34,282 nucleotides of DNA, taken from Bacillota bacterium. GTDB lineage: Bacteria; Bacillota_I; Bacilli_A; RF39; UBA660. Made by a program: the position numbers and the translations under genes. This document shows, in pieces, positions 15,358 to 22,566 of this stretch (positions are counted from its first letter, which is position 1; each line of letters starts with the position of its first letter). Below the pieces are notes generated by a model that was not told the DNA's origin, ran no database searches, and saw only the letters and a list, made by a program, of their open reading frames with translations. The DNA is taken from assembly GCA_015059155.1 (NCBI GenBank), contig SVAX01000012.1:1-34282 (forward strand), given 5' to 3'.

Positions 15358-16596
15358 ATGGGTTTAATTAAAGCTGCATTTGCTGCAGGTTCTAGTACAC
15401 TTGCAGATCAATGGTTAGAGTACATATATTGTGAACGTATGGAAGATAATGTACTTATGAGAAAAGGTGTTTCTAAAAAAGAAGGTTCAAATACTAAAGG
15501 AACAGATAATATAATTACTAATGGAAGTAAAATAGTAGTAGGAGAAGATCAATTTTTAATAGTTGTTTCAGATGGTAAAATAGTAGATTTTACTGCTGAA
15601 GCTGGACGATATACTTTTGATCAAGGAACTGAACCATCAATGTTCTATGGTGGATTTGGTAAAGGATTAATAGAATCTTTCAAAAAATTTGGAGAAAGAT
15701 TTACAACTGGTGGAGTTGCGCCTCATGATCAAAGAGTATATTTTGTTAATACTCGTTTAATAAAAGGAAATAAATTTGGTACAACAACTCCAATTCCATT
15801 TAGAGATAGTGAATTTGGAATGACTGTAGATATTAGATGTTATGGTGAATATGTAATGGAAATTACAGATCCACTTGCTTTCTATCATTCTTATGGTGGA
15901 AACATAGAACAAGATTATGTTATAGATGAAAGTTTTAAAGATACATTCTTAGCTGATTTCTTACAGGCTTTACAACCTGCTTTAGCTAAAGTAGCTACAC
16001 AAAGAATATCTTATGATATGTTACCAGGAGCTGTAACCGAAATAAGTGCTGCTGTAAAAGAATGTTTACAAAGTACTTGGGGTTCTCAAGGTATAAATGT
16101 AGAAAGAGTATCAATAGCTAGTGCTACTCCAACAGAAGAATCTGCTCAAGCAATTAAAGCTGCTCAAGGAGATAGATTATATGCTATGAATCCTGCTATG
16201 CAAGGAGCTCGTGCTAATGCTGCTGCTAGTGAAGCTATTAAAACTGCTGCAGGAAATGAAGCTGGAGCTATGACTGGATTTATGGGAGTTGGAATGCTAA
16301 ATCAAGGTGGAGCTATGTTTGGTGCTAATATGTCACAACAATCACAAGCTCAAACTGGAATGGATTCTATGAATGTTGCTGGTGGAGGAGTTGTAATGCC
16401 TAGCCCAGAAACAAAAGAAGAAACTAAAGTTGAAGGCGTTAAATGCCCTAATTGTGGAAATATGATAATTTCAAATTTCTGTACAGAATGTGGTACTAAA
16501 AGACCAGAGGAAACAAAAGATAGAGTTTGTCCAAATTGTGGAGAAAAAGTAATTCCAAATGCTAAATTCTGTATGAATTGTGGAACTCAAATTTAA
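15358..16596 (+). CDS. SPFH-domain protein with C-terminal double zinc ribbon (YdjI-like)
   Basis: The 412-aa protein has an N-terminal SPFH/band-7 type region (about 20-285) of the YdjI/virion-core-like subgroup, with blocks QWLEYIYCERM, FVNTRLIKGNKFGTTTPI and ALQPALAKVA. An Ala/Gly/Met-rich linker follows (about 285-355), then two CxxC-x(8-11)-CxxC zinc ribbons: Cys363/366/375/378 and Cys391/394/406/409. It lacks an N-terminal TM segment. In Bacillus, YdjI helps recruit phage-shock-type membrane-stress proteins; a similar scaffolding role at the membrane is inference. No PspA homologue is adjacent. It has its own promoter and terminator, so it is a single-gene unit. Confidence 0.85.
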   Translation: MGLIKAAFAAGSSTLADQWLEYIYCERMEDNVLMRKGVSKKEGSNTKGTDNIITNGSKIVVGEDQFLIVVSDGKIVDFTAEAGRYTFDQGTEPSMFYGGFGKGLIESFKKFGERFTTGGVAPHDQRVYFVNTRLIKGNKFGTTTPIPFRDSEFGMTVDIRCYGEYVMEITDPLAFYHSYGGNIEQDYVIDESFKDTFLADFLQALQPALAKVATQRISYDMLPGAVTEISAAVKECLQSTWGSQGINVERVSIASATPTEESAQAIKAAQGDRLYAMNPAMQGARANAAASEAIKTAAGNEAGAMTGFMGVGMLNQGGAMFGANMSQQSQAQTGMDSMNVAGGGVVMPSPETKEETKVEGVKCPNCGNMIISNFCTECGTKRPEETKDRVCPNCGEKVIPNAKFCMNCGTQI

Positions 16597-16619
16597 AGAA
16601 TCTTAGGATTCTTTTTTTT
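16596..16619 (+). terminator. Intrinsic terminator after the SPFH gene
   Basis: AAGAATC / GATTCTT seven-pair stem with TTAG loop and a run of T. The left arm starts at the last base of the stop codon. Confidence 0.85.
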
Positions 16620-16649
16620 GTAAAGTTTACAAAAAAGAATATAAAAATA

Positions 16650-16679
16650 TTGAAATAATAATTATATATGTGTTACAAT
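16650..16679 (+). promoter_or_regulatory. Promoter for the surface-protein gene
   Basis: TTGAAA at 16650-16655 and TACAAT at 16674-16679 with an 18-bp spacer. TGT just upstream of the -10 gives an extended TGn element. Confidence 0.6.
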
Positions 16680-16731
16680 AAGTATGTATAAAAAATAGAA
16701 GAGATTTGCATATTAAGAAGGGTAGGATAAA

Positions 16732-18012
16732 ATGAGAAGTGAAAGAAGAAAAAAAGTAATGACACTTGGAATACTAGCAGTATGTGTATTAACAATATCA
16801 ATAGGTTTTGCAGCATTCTCAAGTATATTAAATGTTAAAACAAGTGCATCAGTAAGTCCAGATGCAAGTAAGTTCGGAGTAATATTTTCTAGTGACGGAA
16901 ATAGTACAAGTACAACACAAACAGTAAATCCAAACTTATCAACATATGGAGGTGCAGCAACAATAACAAATGGAATAAATCCAGTAATAAGTGGATTAAG
17001 TGCTAAATTTACAGCTCCAGGAGATAGTGTAACATACACATTCTATGCAAAAAATACAGGAGAGTATTTAGCATACTTAAACTATATAACATTCATAGGG
17101 AATAAAACTTGTACACCTGGAACAGGGACAACACAAGCATTAGTAGATAGTGCATGTAATGGAATAAGTATGAGTGTAAAAGTAGGAAATGATGCAGCAG
17201 TAACAGGAAGTACATCATTAATAACAAATCATACACTCGCAGCAGGAACAAGTGAACAAGTAGTAGTAACAATATCTTATGCATCAGGTGCAGCAAGAGC
17301 AGATGGATCATTTACAGTAACATTTGGAGATGTAATGTTAACATATAGTTCAGTAGCTGATTATGTACCTGAAGCAGAGTCAATATGTAAATTAGTAGAT
17401 GATGCAGATGTAGATGGAGAAATAAGTCCGGGAGATGAATATCTATGTGCAGTAGAAGAAGACATGGATTTAGAAAATGATGAAGGATATACATTCTATG
17501 TATTAGGTAATAATAATGATGGAAAAACTAATTTAATAATGTTTGCTAATATAAATGCAAGTGGACAACCAGTAGACTCAGATGATGTAGTGGATAAAGG
17601 ATATGTGGCGTGGTATAGTGGTACGTCAAATGCAAATGGTCCAGTAACAGCAATGAACTACTTAAACAATGCAACAACATCATGGAAAGAAGAATTAAGA
17701 CTTAATGAAACATATGATGATGAAGGAGAACATTTTACCAACTTTCCATTAAATGGGAAAGCAAGATTACCAAAATTATCAGAGGTAGACGATAAGAACT
17801 CAACTGATGATTCATATTTGTTTGATTACATGGAAGATTATGGGTATCAAACAAATGTAGTATCTGGTGTTTATGCTTATTGGTTACTTTCCTCTTATGC
17901 AAGTTCCACTTACAAAGCCTGGATTTTAAATACTAAAGCTTTGAACGGCGACTTCGCCATGAGCTATGCTGATCTTGCTGGTGTTCGCCCAGTAATAACA
18001 GTTCAACTTTAA
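16732..18012 (+). CDS. Large surface protein with SipW/TasA-like N-terminus and C-type-lectin-like C-terminal domain
   Basis: The 426-aa protein begins with a basic stretch and one hydrophobic segment (about 8-28, TLGILAVCVLTISIGFAAFS), the pattern of SipW-dependent/camelysin-like secreted proteins. A beta-rich Ala/Thr/Ser region (about 35-208) contains FYAKNTGEYLAYLNYI. A second module (about 215-426) has GDEYLC, YTFYVLGNNNDGKTNLIM, GPVTAMNYLN and ARLPKLSEV, and ends YWLLSSYA...AW...GVRPVI, resembling the DUF6273-type repeats of gut Firmicutes and C-type-lectin-like folds. It is probably exported and surface-exposed. The last ~45 codons (from about 17869) use GGC, TTC, GCC and CGC codons absent or rare in the A-ending-codon body of the gene: the CGC at residue 419 is its only non-AGA arginine. 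It stands alone between promoter and terminator. No sortase motif is seen. Confidence 0.72.
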   Translation: MRSERRKKVMTLGILAVCVLTISIGFAAFSSILNVKTSASVSPDASKFGVIFSSDGNSTSTTQTVNPNLSTYGGAATITNGINPVISGLSAKFTAPGDSVTYTFYAKNTGEYLAYLNYITFIGNKTCTPGTGTTQALVDSACNGISMSVKVGNDAAVTGSTSLITNHTLAAGTSEQVVVTISYASGAARADGSFTVTFGDVMLTYSSVADYVPEAESICKLVDDADVDGEISPGDEYLCAVEEDMDLENDEGYTFYVLGNNNDGKTNLIMFANINASGQPVDSDDVVDKGYVAWYSGTSNANGPVTAMNYLNNATTSWKEELRLNETYDDEGEHFTNFPLNGKARLPKLSEVDDKNSTDDSYLFDYMEDYGYQTNVVSGVYAYWLLSSYASSTYKAWILNTKALNGDFAMSYADLAGVRPVITVQL

Positions 18013-18026
18013 TATAAAAAAATATA

Positions 18027-18056
18027 AGAGGTTTACTAAAGTAAACTTCTTTTTTT
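18027..18056 (+). terminator. Intrinsic terminator after the surface-protein gene
   Basis: AGAGGTTTAC pairs with GTAAACTTCT (ten pairs, one G-T) around a TAAA loop, followed by six T residues. Confidence 0.9.
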
Positions 18057-18067
18057 GTATAAAAATG

Positions 18068-18076
18068 TGGTATAAT
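18068..18076 (+). promoter_or_regulatory. Extended -10 promoter for prmC
   Basis: TGGTATAAT: a perfect -10 with a TGn extension, 26 bp before the prmC start. No convincing -35 is present. Confidence 0.6.
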
Positions 18077-18102
18077 ATTTTTATATCTTATGAGGTGATT
18101 AG

Positions 18103-18804
18103 ATGAGTGATTTAGAATATTTAAAAAAATATTATAAAGGTAATATAGATGATGCAATTAAAAGATATGAAAATGGGGAACCTGTTCAATATATTGTAGG
18201 TGATGTTGATTTTTATGGAAATGTTATAAAGGTAGATAAAAGGGTATTAATACCTAGATTTGAAACAGAAGGTTTATGTGAGATTGCTTTAAATTATTTA
18301 ACTAATACTAATTTAGATGTAATTGATTTAGGTACTGGTAGTGGATGTATACCTATTACTTTGAAAAAGAAATTACCTAATATAAATATGGATGCAGTAG
18401 ATATAAGTTTAGATGCTTTAGAACTTGCGAAAGAGAATGCAAGATTAAATAATGTTGAAATAAATTTTATACATGGTGATATGGTAAAACCATTAGATAA
18501 GAAGTATGATTGTATAATAAGTAATCCACCATATTTAGCTCACAATGCAGAAGTTATGGATATTGTAAAGAATAATGAGCCTAATATAGCTTTATATGCA
18601 GAAAATAATGGATATTATTTTTATGAAGAAATACTTAAAAATTATAAGAATCATTTAAAAGATAAATATTATATATTTTTTGAAATAGGTTATAATCAAG
18701 GTGAAAAAGTTAGTGAGTTAGCTTTAAAGTATTTAGATTGTAATGTAGAAGTAAGAAAAGATTTACAAGGTTATGATAGATATGTAATCATAGAAAGTAA
18801 GTGA
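18103..18804 (+). CDS. prmC: Release-factor glutamine N5-methyltransferase
   Basis: PrmC (HemK) methylates the GGQ glutamine of peptide-chain release factors using S-adenosylmethionine. The 233-aa protein has the SAM-binding motif DLGTGSGC (75-82), the substrate-pocket motif NPPY (141-144), and the family hallmark PRFETE (51-56). It is shorter than typical PrmC (about 280 aa): the N-terminal helical substrate-recognition domain is cut down to about 25 residues. prfA, the usual upstream neighbour, is not present; a surface-protein gene is there instead. Its stop is 4 nt before the rnhB start, so prmC and rnhB are probably co-transcribed. The ribosome site is GAGGTGATT. Confidence 0.93.
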   Translation: MSDLEYLKKYYKGNIDDAIKRYENGEPVQYIVGDVDFYGNVIKVDKRVLIPRFETEGLCEIALNYLTNTNLDVIDLGTGSGCIPITLKKKLPNINMDAVDISLDALELAKENARLNNVEINFIHGDMVKPLDKKYDCIISNPPYLAHNAEVMDIVKNNEPNIALYAENNGYYFYEEILKNYKNHLKDKYYIFFEIGYNQGEKVSELALKYLDCNVEVRKDLQGYDRYVIIESK

Positions 18805-18808
18805 TGAT

Positions 18809-19429
18809 ATGGATTTATGGATGTATGAAAATGAGCTTTTTAAAGAAGGGATAGATTTAATAGGTGGTGTAGATGAAGTAGGTAGAGGCCCATTAATAGG
18901 AAATGTGGTTGCTGCTTGTTGTGTATTACCTAAAGATTTTAAATTAGATGGTCTTAATGATTCAAAGAAATTAAGTGAGAAAAAAAGAGATGAGTATTAT
19001 AATTATATAATAGAAAATTGTATAGCTTATGGTATAGGAAAAGTTAGTCCTGAAGAAATTGATGAAATAAATATATATGAAGCAAGTCGTAAGGCTATGA
19101 TGATTGCGATTAATGAAGTAAAAAAGCAAATCTCTTTAGAGCACGTCTTAGTAGATGCAATGCCACTACCTGATTTAGATATACCCCATACTCCTATAAT
19201 AAAAGGAGATTCTAAAAGTATTAGTATTGCAGCTGCTAGTGTGATTGCTAAAGTTGTTCGTGATAGAGAAATGTATGAATTAGATGAAAAATATCCTATG
19301 TATGGATTTAATAAGCATAAAGGGTATCCTACTAAAAAACATATAGAAGCTATAAATACATATGGACTTATTGAAGGATATAGAAAATCTTATGGTCCTG
19401 TAAAAGAGGTATTAAATGCAAGTAAATAG
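18809..19429 (+). CDS. rnhB: Ribonuclease HII
   Basis: RNase HII cuts RNA in RNA-DNA hybrids and at single ribonucleotides in DNA. The 206-aa protein shows the conserved acidic tetrad: Asp22-Glu23 in GGVDEVGRGPL, Asp116 (HVLVDAMP), and Asp134 in KGDSKSISIAAASVIAKV. It also has NDSKKLSEKKR and the C-terminal GYPTKKHIEAI block. Its start lies 4 nt after the prmC stop with little ribosome site of its own, suggesting translational coupling. Its end overlaps the next gene by 14 nt. Confidence 0.96.
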   Translation: MDLWMYENELFKEGIDLIGGVDEVGRGPLIGNVVAACCVLPKDFKLDGLNDSKKLSEKKRDEYYNYIIENCIAYGIGKVSPEEIDEINIYEASRKAMMIAINEVKKQISLEHVLVDAMPLPDLDIPHTPIIKGDSKSISIAAASVIAKVVRDREMYELDEKYPMYGFNKHKGYPTKKHIEAINTYGLIEGYRKSYGPVKEVLNASK

Positions 19430-19922
19430 ATTAGTAGTTGGAGATCTTGAAACAAACTGTTATATATTAATTAATAATAATAAATGTTTAATTATAGATC
19501 CAGGCGATGAATATGAAAAAATAAAAAATGAAGTAAGTAATAAGGAAGTTGTTGGAGTAATAATAACTCATCACCACTTTGATCATATAGGAGCTTTAAA
19601 TTATTTTAATAAATCTTTAATATTAGATAAAAGTAATTTAGAAGAAAAAGAGTATGATATAAATGGTTTTAAATTTGAAGTAATCTATACTCCAGGACAT
19701 AAAGAAGATTCAATTACTATATATTTTAAAGAACAAAATATTATGTTTACAGGAGATTTTATATTTAAAGGTACTATTGGAAGAATGGATTTAGAAGGTG
19801 GTAATGCTTTAGATATGAAGAAAAGTTTGGACAAGCTGAAAAAATATGATGGAAATATAAAGATATATCCTGGACATGGTGAAAGTACTTATTTGTATAA
19901 AGAGAATCTTAATATATTATAA
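19416..19922 (+). CDS. MBL-fold metallohydrolase (glyoxalase II-like)
   Basis: The 168-aa protein is a compact metallo-beta-lactamase-fold hydrolase of the YcbL/glyoxalase II-like group. The metal-binding motif THHHFDH gives His52, His54, Asp56 and His57. Further ligands are His95 (YTPGHKEDS), Asp114 (FTGDFIF) and His154 (YPGHGEST). It also has the family LETNCYIL and GTIGRMDL blocks. It is shorter than the usual 200-210 aa. The gene overlaps the 3' end of rnhB by 14 nt and has an AAAGAGGT ribosome site inside rnhB. The substrate is unknown; thioesters such as S-lactoylglutathione analogues are possible from family membership only. Confidence 0.88.
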   Translation: MQVNRLVVGDLETNCYILINNNKCLIIDPGDEYEKIKNEVSNKEVVGVIITHHHFDHIGALNYFNKSLILDKSNLEEKEYDINGFKFEVIYTPGHKEDSITIYFKEQNIMFTGDFIFKGTIGRMDLEGGNALDMKKSLDKLKKYDGNIKIYPGHGESTYLYKENLNIL

Positions 19923-19938
19923 TTTTTGGAAGTGAGTT

Positions 19939-20655
19939 ATGAAAAAAATAAGAAATAGTACAATTATTGCTATAGCTATTATGAATTTAAATAAAAAAGA
20001 AATTGGAGTAGAAGATTTATTGGATTATGCTAAAAAGATATCTAGTTATTTTAAAGATAAAGGATATAATGTATCTAAAATAGATAAAACTAGTATTTCT
20101 AATTTTTTTAAAACGTTTCCTTATATAGGTAATGTTAAAAATGAAAAAGTAAAAATAAGTGAAAAAATATCAGATAGAATGAAAAATTTCTTTTTATGTA
20201 ATATAGAAGAAAGTTTAAGTGATGATATAAGACAAAATGATAAGTATGTTTTTCCTATAGTTAAGGGAGAAGAATTAATAATTTTATCTTATTTTGTTGA
20301 TTCAGAAATATTAAGTAGTTATAATGAACAATTTTATTATGATTCTATAAAAAATAAAGCACATATAATTGATTTAGGAGTAGTTAAAGAAAATCCTGAA
20401 TATAAAAATATTATTTCATTTTTAAAAAATGAATCAGTTTCAAAAAAAGAAATTTTAAATTATAAAGATTTAAGTAAATTATTTGAATATAATAATTCAA
20501 ATAAAAATGAAGATTTAAAACAATTATTAGAAAAATTTAATTTATCTGATGAGGTCAACAATATTTCTTTAATATATGAAACAATATTTTATTATTGCCA
20601 TATAGCTAATAATAATAAAATAAACTTAGAAGAACATAAAGTATTAGTTAAATAA
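19939..20655 (+). CDS. Conserved-looking hypothetical protein (238 aa)
   Basis: I do not recognise this protein. It starts with a short mildly hydrophobic stretch (STIIAIAIMNLN) that is too short to be a clear TM span, followed by a Lys/Asp/Asn-rich, mostly helical sequence with IGVEDLLDYAKKISSYF and ISEKISDRMKNFFLC. Two Ile/Leu-rich segments (about 108-120 and 155-165) look like beta strands. A clear ribosome site (GGAAGTGAG), 16-nt spacing from the MBL gene and 9-nt spacing to the GNAT gene show it is a real member of the prmC-rnhB-MBL operon. Function cannot be assigned. Confidence 0.65.
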   Translation: MKKIRNSTIIAIAIMNLNKKEIGVEDLLDYAKKISSYFKDKGYNVSKIDKTSISNFFKTFPYIGNVKNEKVKISEKISDRMKNFFLCNIEESLSDDIRQNDKYVFPIVKGEELIILSYFVDSEILSSYNEQFYYDSIKNKAHIIDLGVVKENPEYKNIISFLKNESVSKKEILNYKDLSKLFEYNNSNKNEDLKQLLEKFNLSDEVNNISLIYETIFYYCHIANNNKINLEEHKVLVK

Positions 20656-20664
20656 AAGGAATAT

Positions 20665-21225
20665 ATGAATAATAAGTTAGAACAAAAATTTATAAATATA
20701 TTAAAAAAATATTGTAATGAAAAAATAATAGAAAATATTAGTTTAGTAGATATTAGTGATAATAAAAAATTAATTGAACAAGGTGTTTTATTTGATGATG
20801 GACATACTTGTTATCACGATTATGAAAAATTAGAAGATGTAATTATAGGTTTAGTAACTTCAGCAGATAATTATGGAATATATTTGGGAAGTGAATTTAT
20901 TGGTATTGTAAGTATATTTAATAAATATTATAAAGATTTAACTAGATTAGAAATATCTATATGTATAAAAAATGAATATAGAAATAAAAATATAGGTAAA
21001 TATTGTTTAGAAACTACAATACATAATTATTTTAAAAATCAGAAAAATAAGAGTATTCATTTATCTATAAGAGAAGATAATATTAAATCTAGAAAAATTG
21101 CTGAAAATTGTGGTTTTAAATTATATACTGGTTATAAATGTGACAATATTTTTACTGATCAAACTGGTAATATTATCCCACAAGTTCAGTATTTATTAAA
21201 AAGAAAGGATTATATAAAAAAATGA
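20665..21225 (+). CDS. GNAT-family N-acetyltransferase
   Basis: The 186-aa protein has the GNAT fold pattern: strand-4/helix-3 motif A reads LEISICIKNEYRNKNIGKYCLE (split here around residue 105), where EYRNKNIGK stands for the acetyl-CoA pyrophosphate loop R/Q-x-x-G-x-G/A with the first Gly replaced by Asn. It is followed by REDNIKSRKIAENCGFKLYTGY (about 137-157), the typical N-x-x-S/A...GF motif B. An N-terminal ~45 residues precede the domain. The substrate is unknown. It is the last gene of the prmC operon; the pheST T-box promoter begins right after it. Confidence 0.78.
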   Translation: MNNKLEQKFINILKKYCNEKIIENISLVDISDNKKLIEQGVLFDDGHTCYHDYEKLEDVIIGLVTSADNYGIYLGSEFIGIVSIFNKYYKDLTRLEISICIKNEYRNKNIGKYCLETTIHNYFKNQKNKSIHLSIREDNIKSRKIAENCGFKLYTGYKCDNIFTDQTGNIIPQVQYLLKRKDYIKK

Positions 21226-21247
21226 TATTTCCTTTTTTAAAAAAGTG

Positions 21248-21256
21248 TGATATAAT
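21248..21256 (+). promoter_or_regulatory. Extended -10 promoter for the pheST T-box transcript
   Basis: TGATATAAT, a perfect -10 with TGn extension; the region 17 bp upstream is a poor -35. It lies 23 bp after the GNAT stop. Confidence 0.65.
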
Positions 21257-21269
21257 TTATACATTAAAT

Positions 21270-21495
21270 GTGAAAAGAAAAACTGTGATGGAAGAATAGT
21301 AGTAAGTCTAATTATTATTTAGAGAAAAAGTGGTTGGTGAAAACTTTTAATAAATTCTTATGAATTCACTTTCTAGTGTTATTAATAGTAAACGAGTAAT
21401 GATCGTTATCTCATTTAAAGGTAATATTTATTAACTATTATGAAATAGGGTGGTACCGTGATTAATTCGCCCCTATATTTATAATAGTTTTTTTG
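21270..21495 (+). ncRNA. T-box riboswitch, phenylalanine-specific, upstream of pheST
   Basis: The leader responds to uncharged tRNA-Phe. The stem I distal part has the usual AGTGGTTGG segment followed by AAAACTTTT. In the specifier loop GAA precedes TTC (21365-21367, a Phe codon), which is followed by A, the same context as the aspS leader. GGAAG and CTTTC can close the base of stem I. The T-box sequence AGGGTGGTACCGTG is at 21447-21460. Its TGGT (21451-21454) complements an ACCA tRNA end, as expected for tRNA-Phe with A73. The terminator arm pairs ATAGGG (21445-21450) with CCCTAT (21471-21476) around a short GTGA/TTCGC stem; T7 follows at 21488-21494. Confidence 0.94.
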
Positions 21496-21510
21496 TTAGG
21501 AGGGTAAAGT

Positions 21511-22566
21511 ATGATAGAAAAAGTAGAAATGTTATGTAAAGAGATTGAAGAAAAAATAAGTGGTGTTTCATGTTTAAAAGATTTAAATGATTTAAAAGTA
21601 GAATACATGGGTAAAAAAGGTATAATAACAGAATTACAAAGTGGTATTAAGGATGCTTTAGATAAAAAAGAATATGGTATGCAAGTTAATACTGTTAGAA
21701 CTACTTTTAATGAGTTATATGATAAGAAGTTAAAAGAATTAGAGTTAGAAGAATTAAATAGAAAAATAGAAAGTGAAAGAATAGATGTAACATTGCCTAG
21801 TAAAAGAGTTAGATGTGGTTCTAAGCACCCTATGACTCGTATTCAAGAAGAATTAGAAGATTTATTTGTATCTATGGGATATGATGTATATGATGGCCCA
21901 GAAATAGAAACAGATGAAAATTGTTTCCAAAAATTAAATTTACCTATAGGCCATCCTGCTAGAGATGCTCAAGATACATTCTATTTGGAAAATGAATATG
22001 AAGCATTTTTGCTTAGAAGTCAAACTTCAACTGGTCAAGTAAGGGTAATGGAAGCTAATAAGGAAAAAGGCCCAATAAGAGTTGTTTGTCCTGGTAAAGT
22101 GTATAGAAGAGATGACGATGCTACTCACTCTCATCAATTTATGCAAATGGAAGGTCTTGTTATAGATGAAAATGTATCTATGGCAGATTTAAAAGGAACA
22201 CTTGAAACATTCTGTAAAAAATTATTAGGAGAAAAAACTGATGTTAGATTTAGACCAAGTTTCTTTCCTTTTACTGAGCCTAGTGTTGAGGTAGATGCTA
22301 CTTGCTTTAAATGTGGAGGAAAAGGATGTCCACTTTGTAAACAAACAGGTTGGATAGAAGTATTAGGTGCTGGTATGGTTCATCCTGATGTGCTTAAAAT
22401 GAGTGGATATGACCCAGAAAAATATCAAGGATTTGCTTTTGGTACAGGATTAGATAGATTTGCTATGTTTAGATTTGGTATAACTGATATTAGAACCATA
22501 TATGGAAATGATGTAAGATTTTTAAATCAATTTGGAAGAGGAGATGAGACACATGAAACTAAGTAG
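21511..22566 (+). CDS. pheS: Phenylalanyl-tRNA synthetase, alpha subunit
   Basis: The 351-aa catalytic subunit of the alpha2-beta2 class II PheRS. The N-terminal coiled-coil region (about 1-85) is followed by the catalytic core: GPEIETDENCFQKLN, GHPARDAQDTFYL, LLRSQTSTGQVR, GKVYRRDDDATHSHQFMQ (motif 2 area), FRPSFFPFTEPSVEVD and GTGLDRFAMFRFG (motif 3). The CxxCGGKGCPLC insertion (about residue 265) is typical of this lineage. It has an AGGAGGG ribosome site after the T-box terminator. Its last 14 nt overlap the pheT start, so the subunits are coupled. Confidence 0.97.
   Translation: MIEKVEMLCKEIEEKISGVSCLKDLNDLKVEYMGKKGIITELQSGIKDALDKKEYGMQVNTVRTTFNELYDKKLKELELEELNRKIESERIDVTLPSKRVRCGSKHPMTRIQEELEDLFVSMGYDVYDGPEIETDENCFQKLNLPIGHPARDAQDTFYLENEYEAFLLRSQTSTGQVRVMEANKEKGPIRVVCPGKVYRRDDDATHSHQFMQMEGLVIDENVSMADLKGTLETFCKKLLGEKTDVRFRPSFFPFTEPSVEVDATCFKCGGKGCPLCKQTGWIEVLGAGMVHPDVLKMSGYDPEKYQGFAFGTGLDRFAMFRFGITDIRTIYGNDVRFLNQFGRGDETHETK

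Noticed and set aside
17093-18157. Three minus-strand ORFs under and past the surface-protein gene (17093-17311, 17312-17494, 17933-18157)
   Set aside because: They are rich in Leu/His/Tyr from antisense reading of biased codons, show no start signals, and one runs through a terminator and the prmC promoter.
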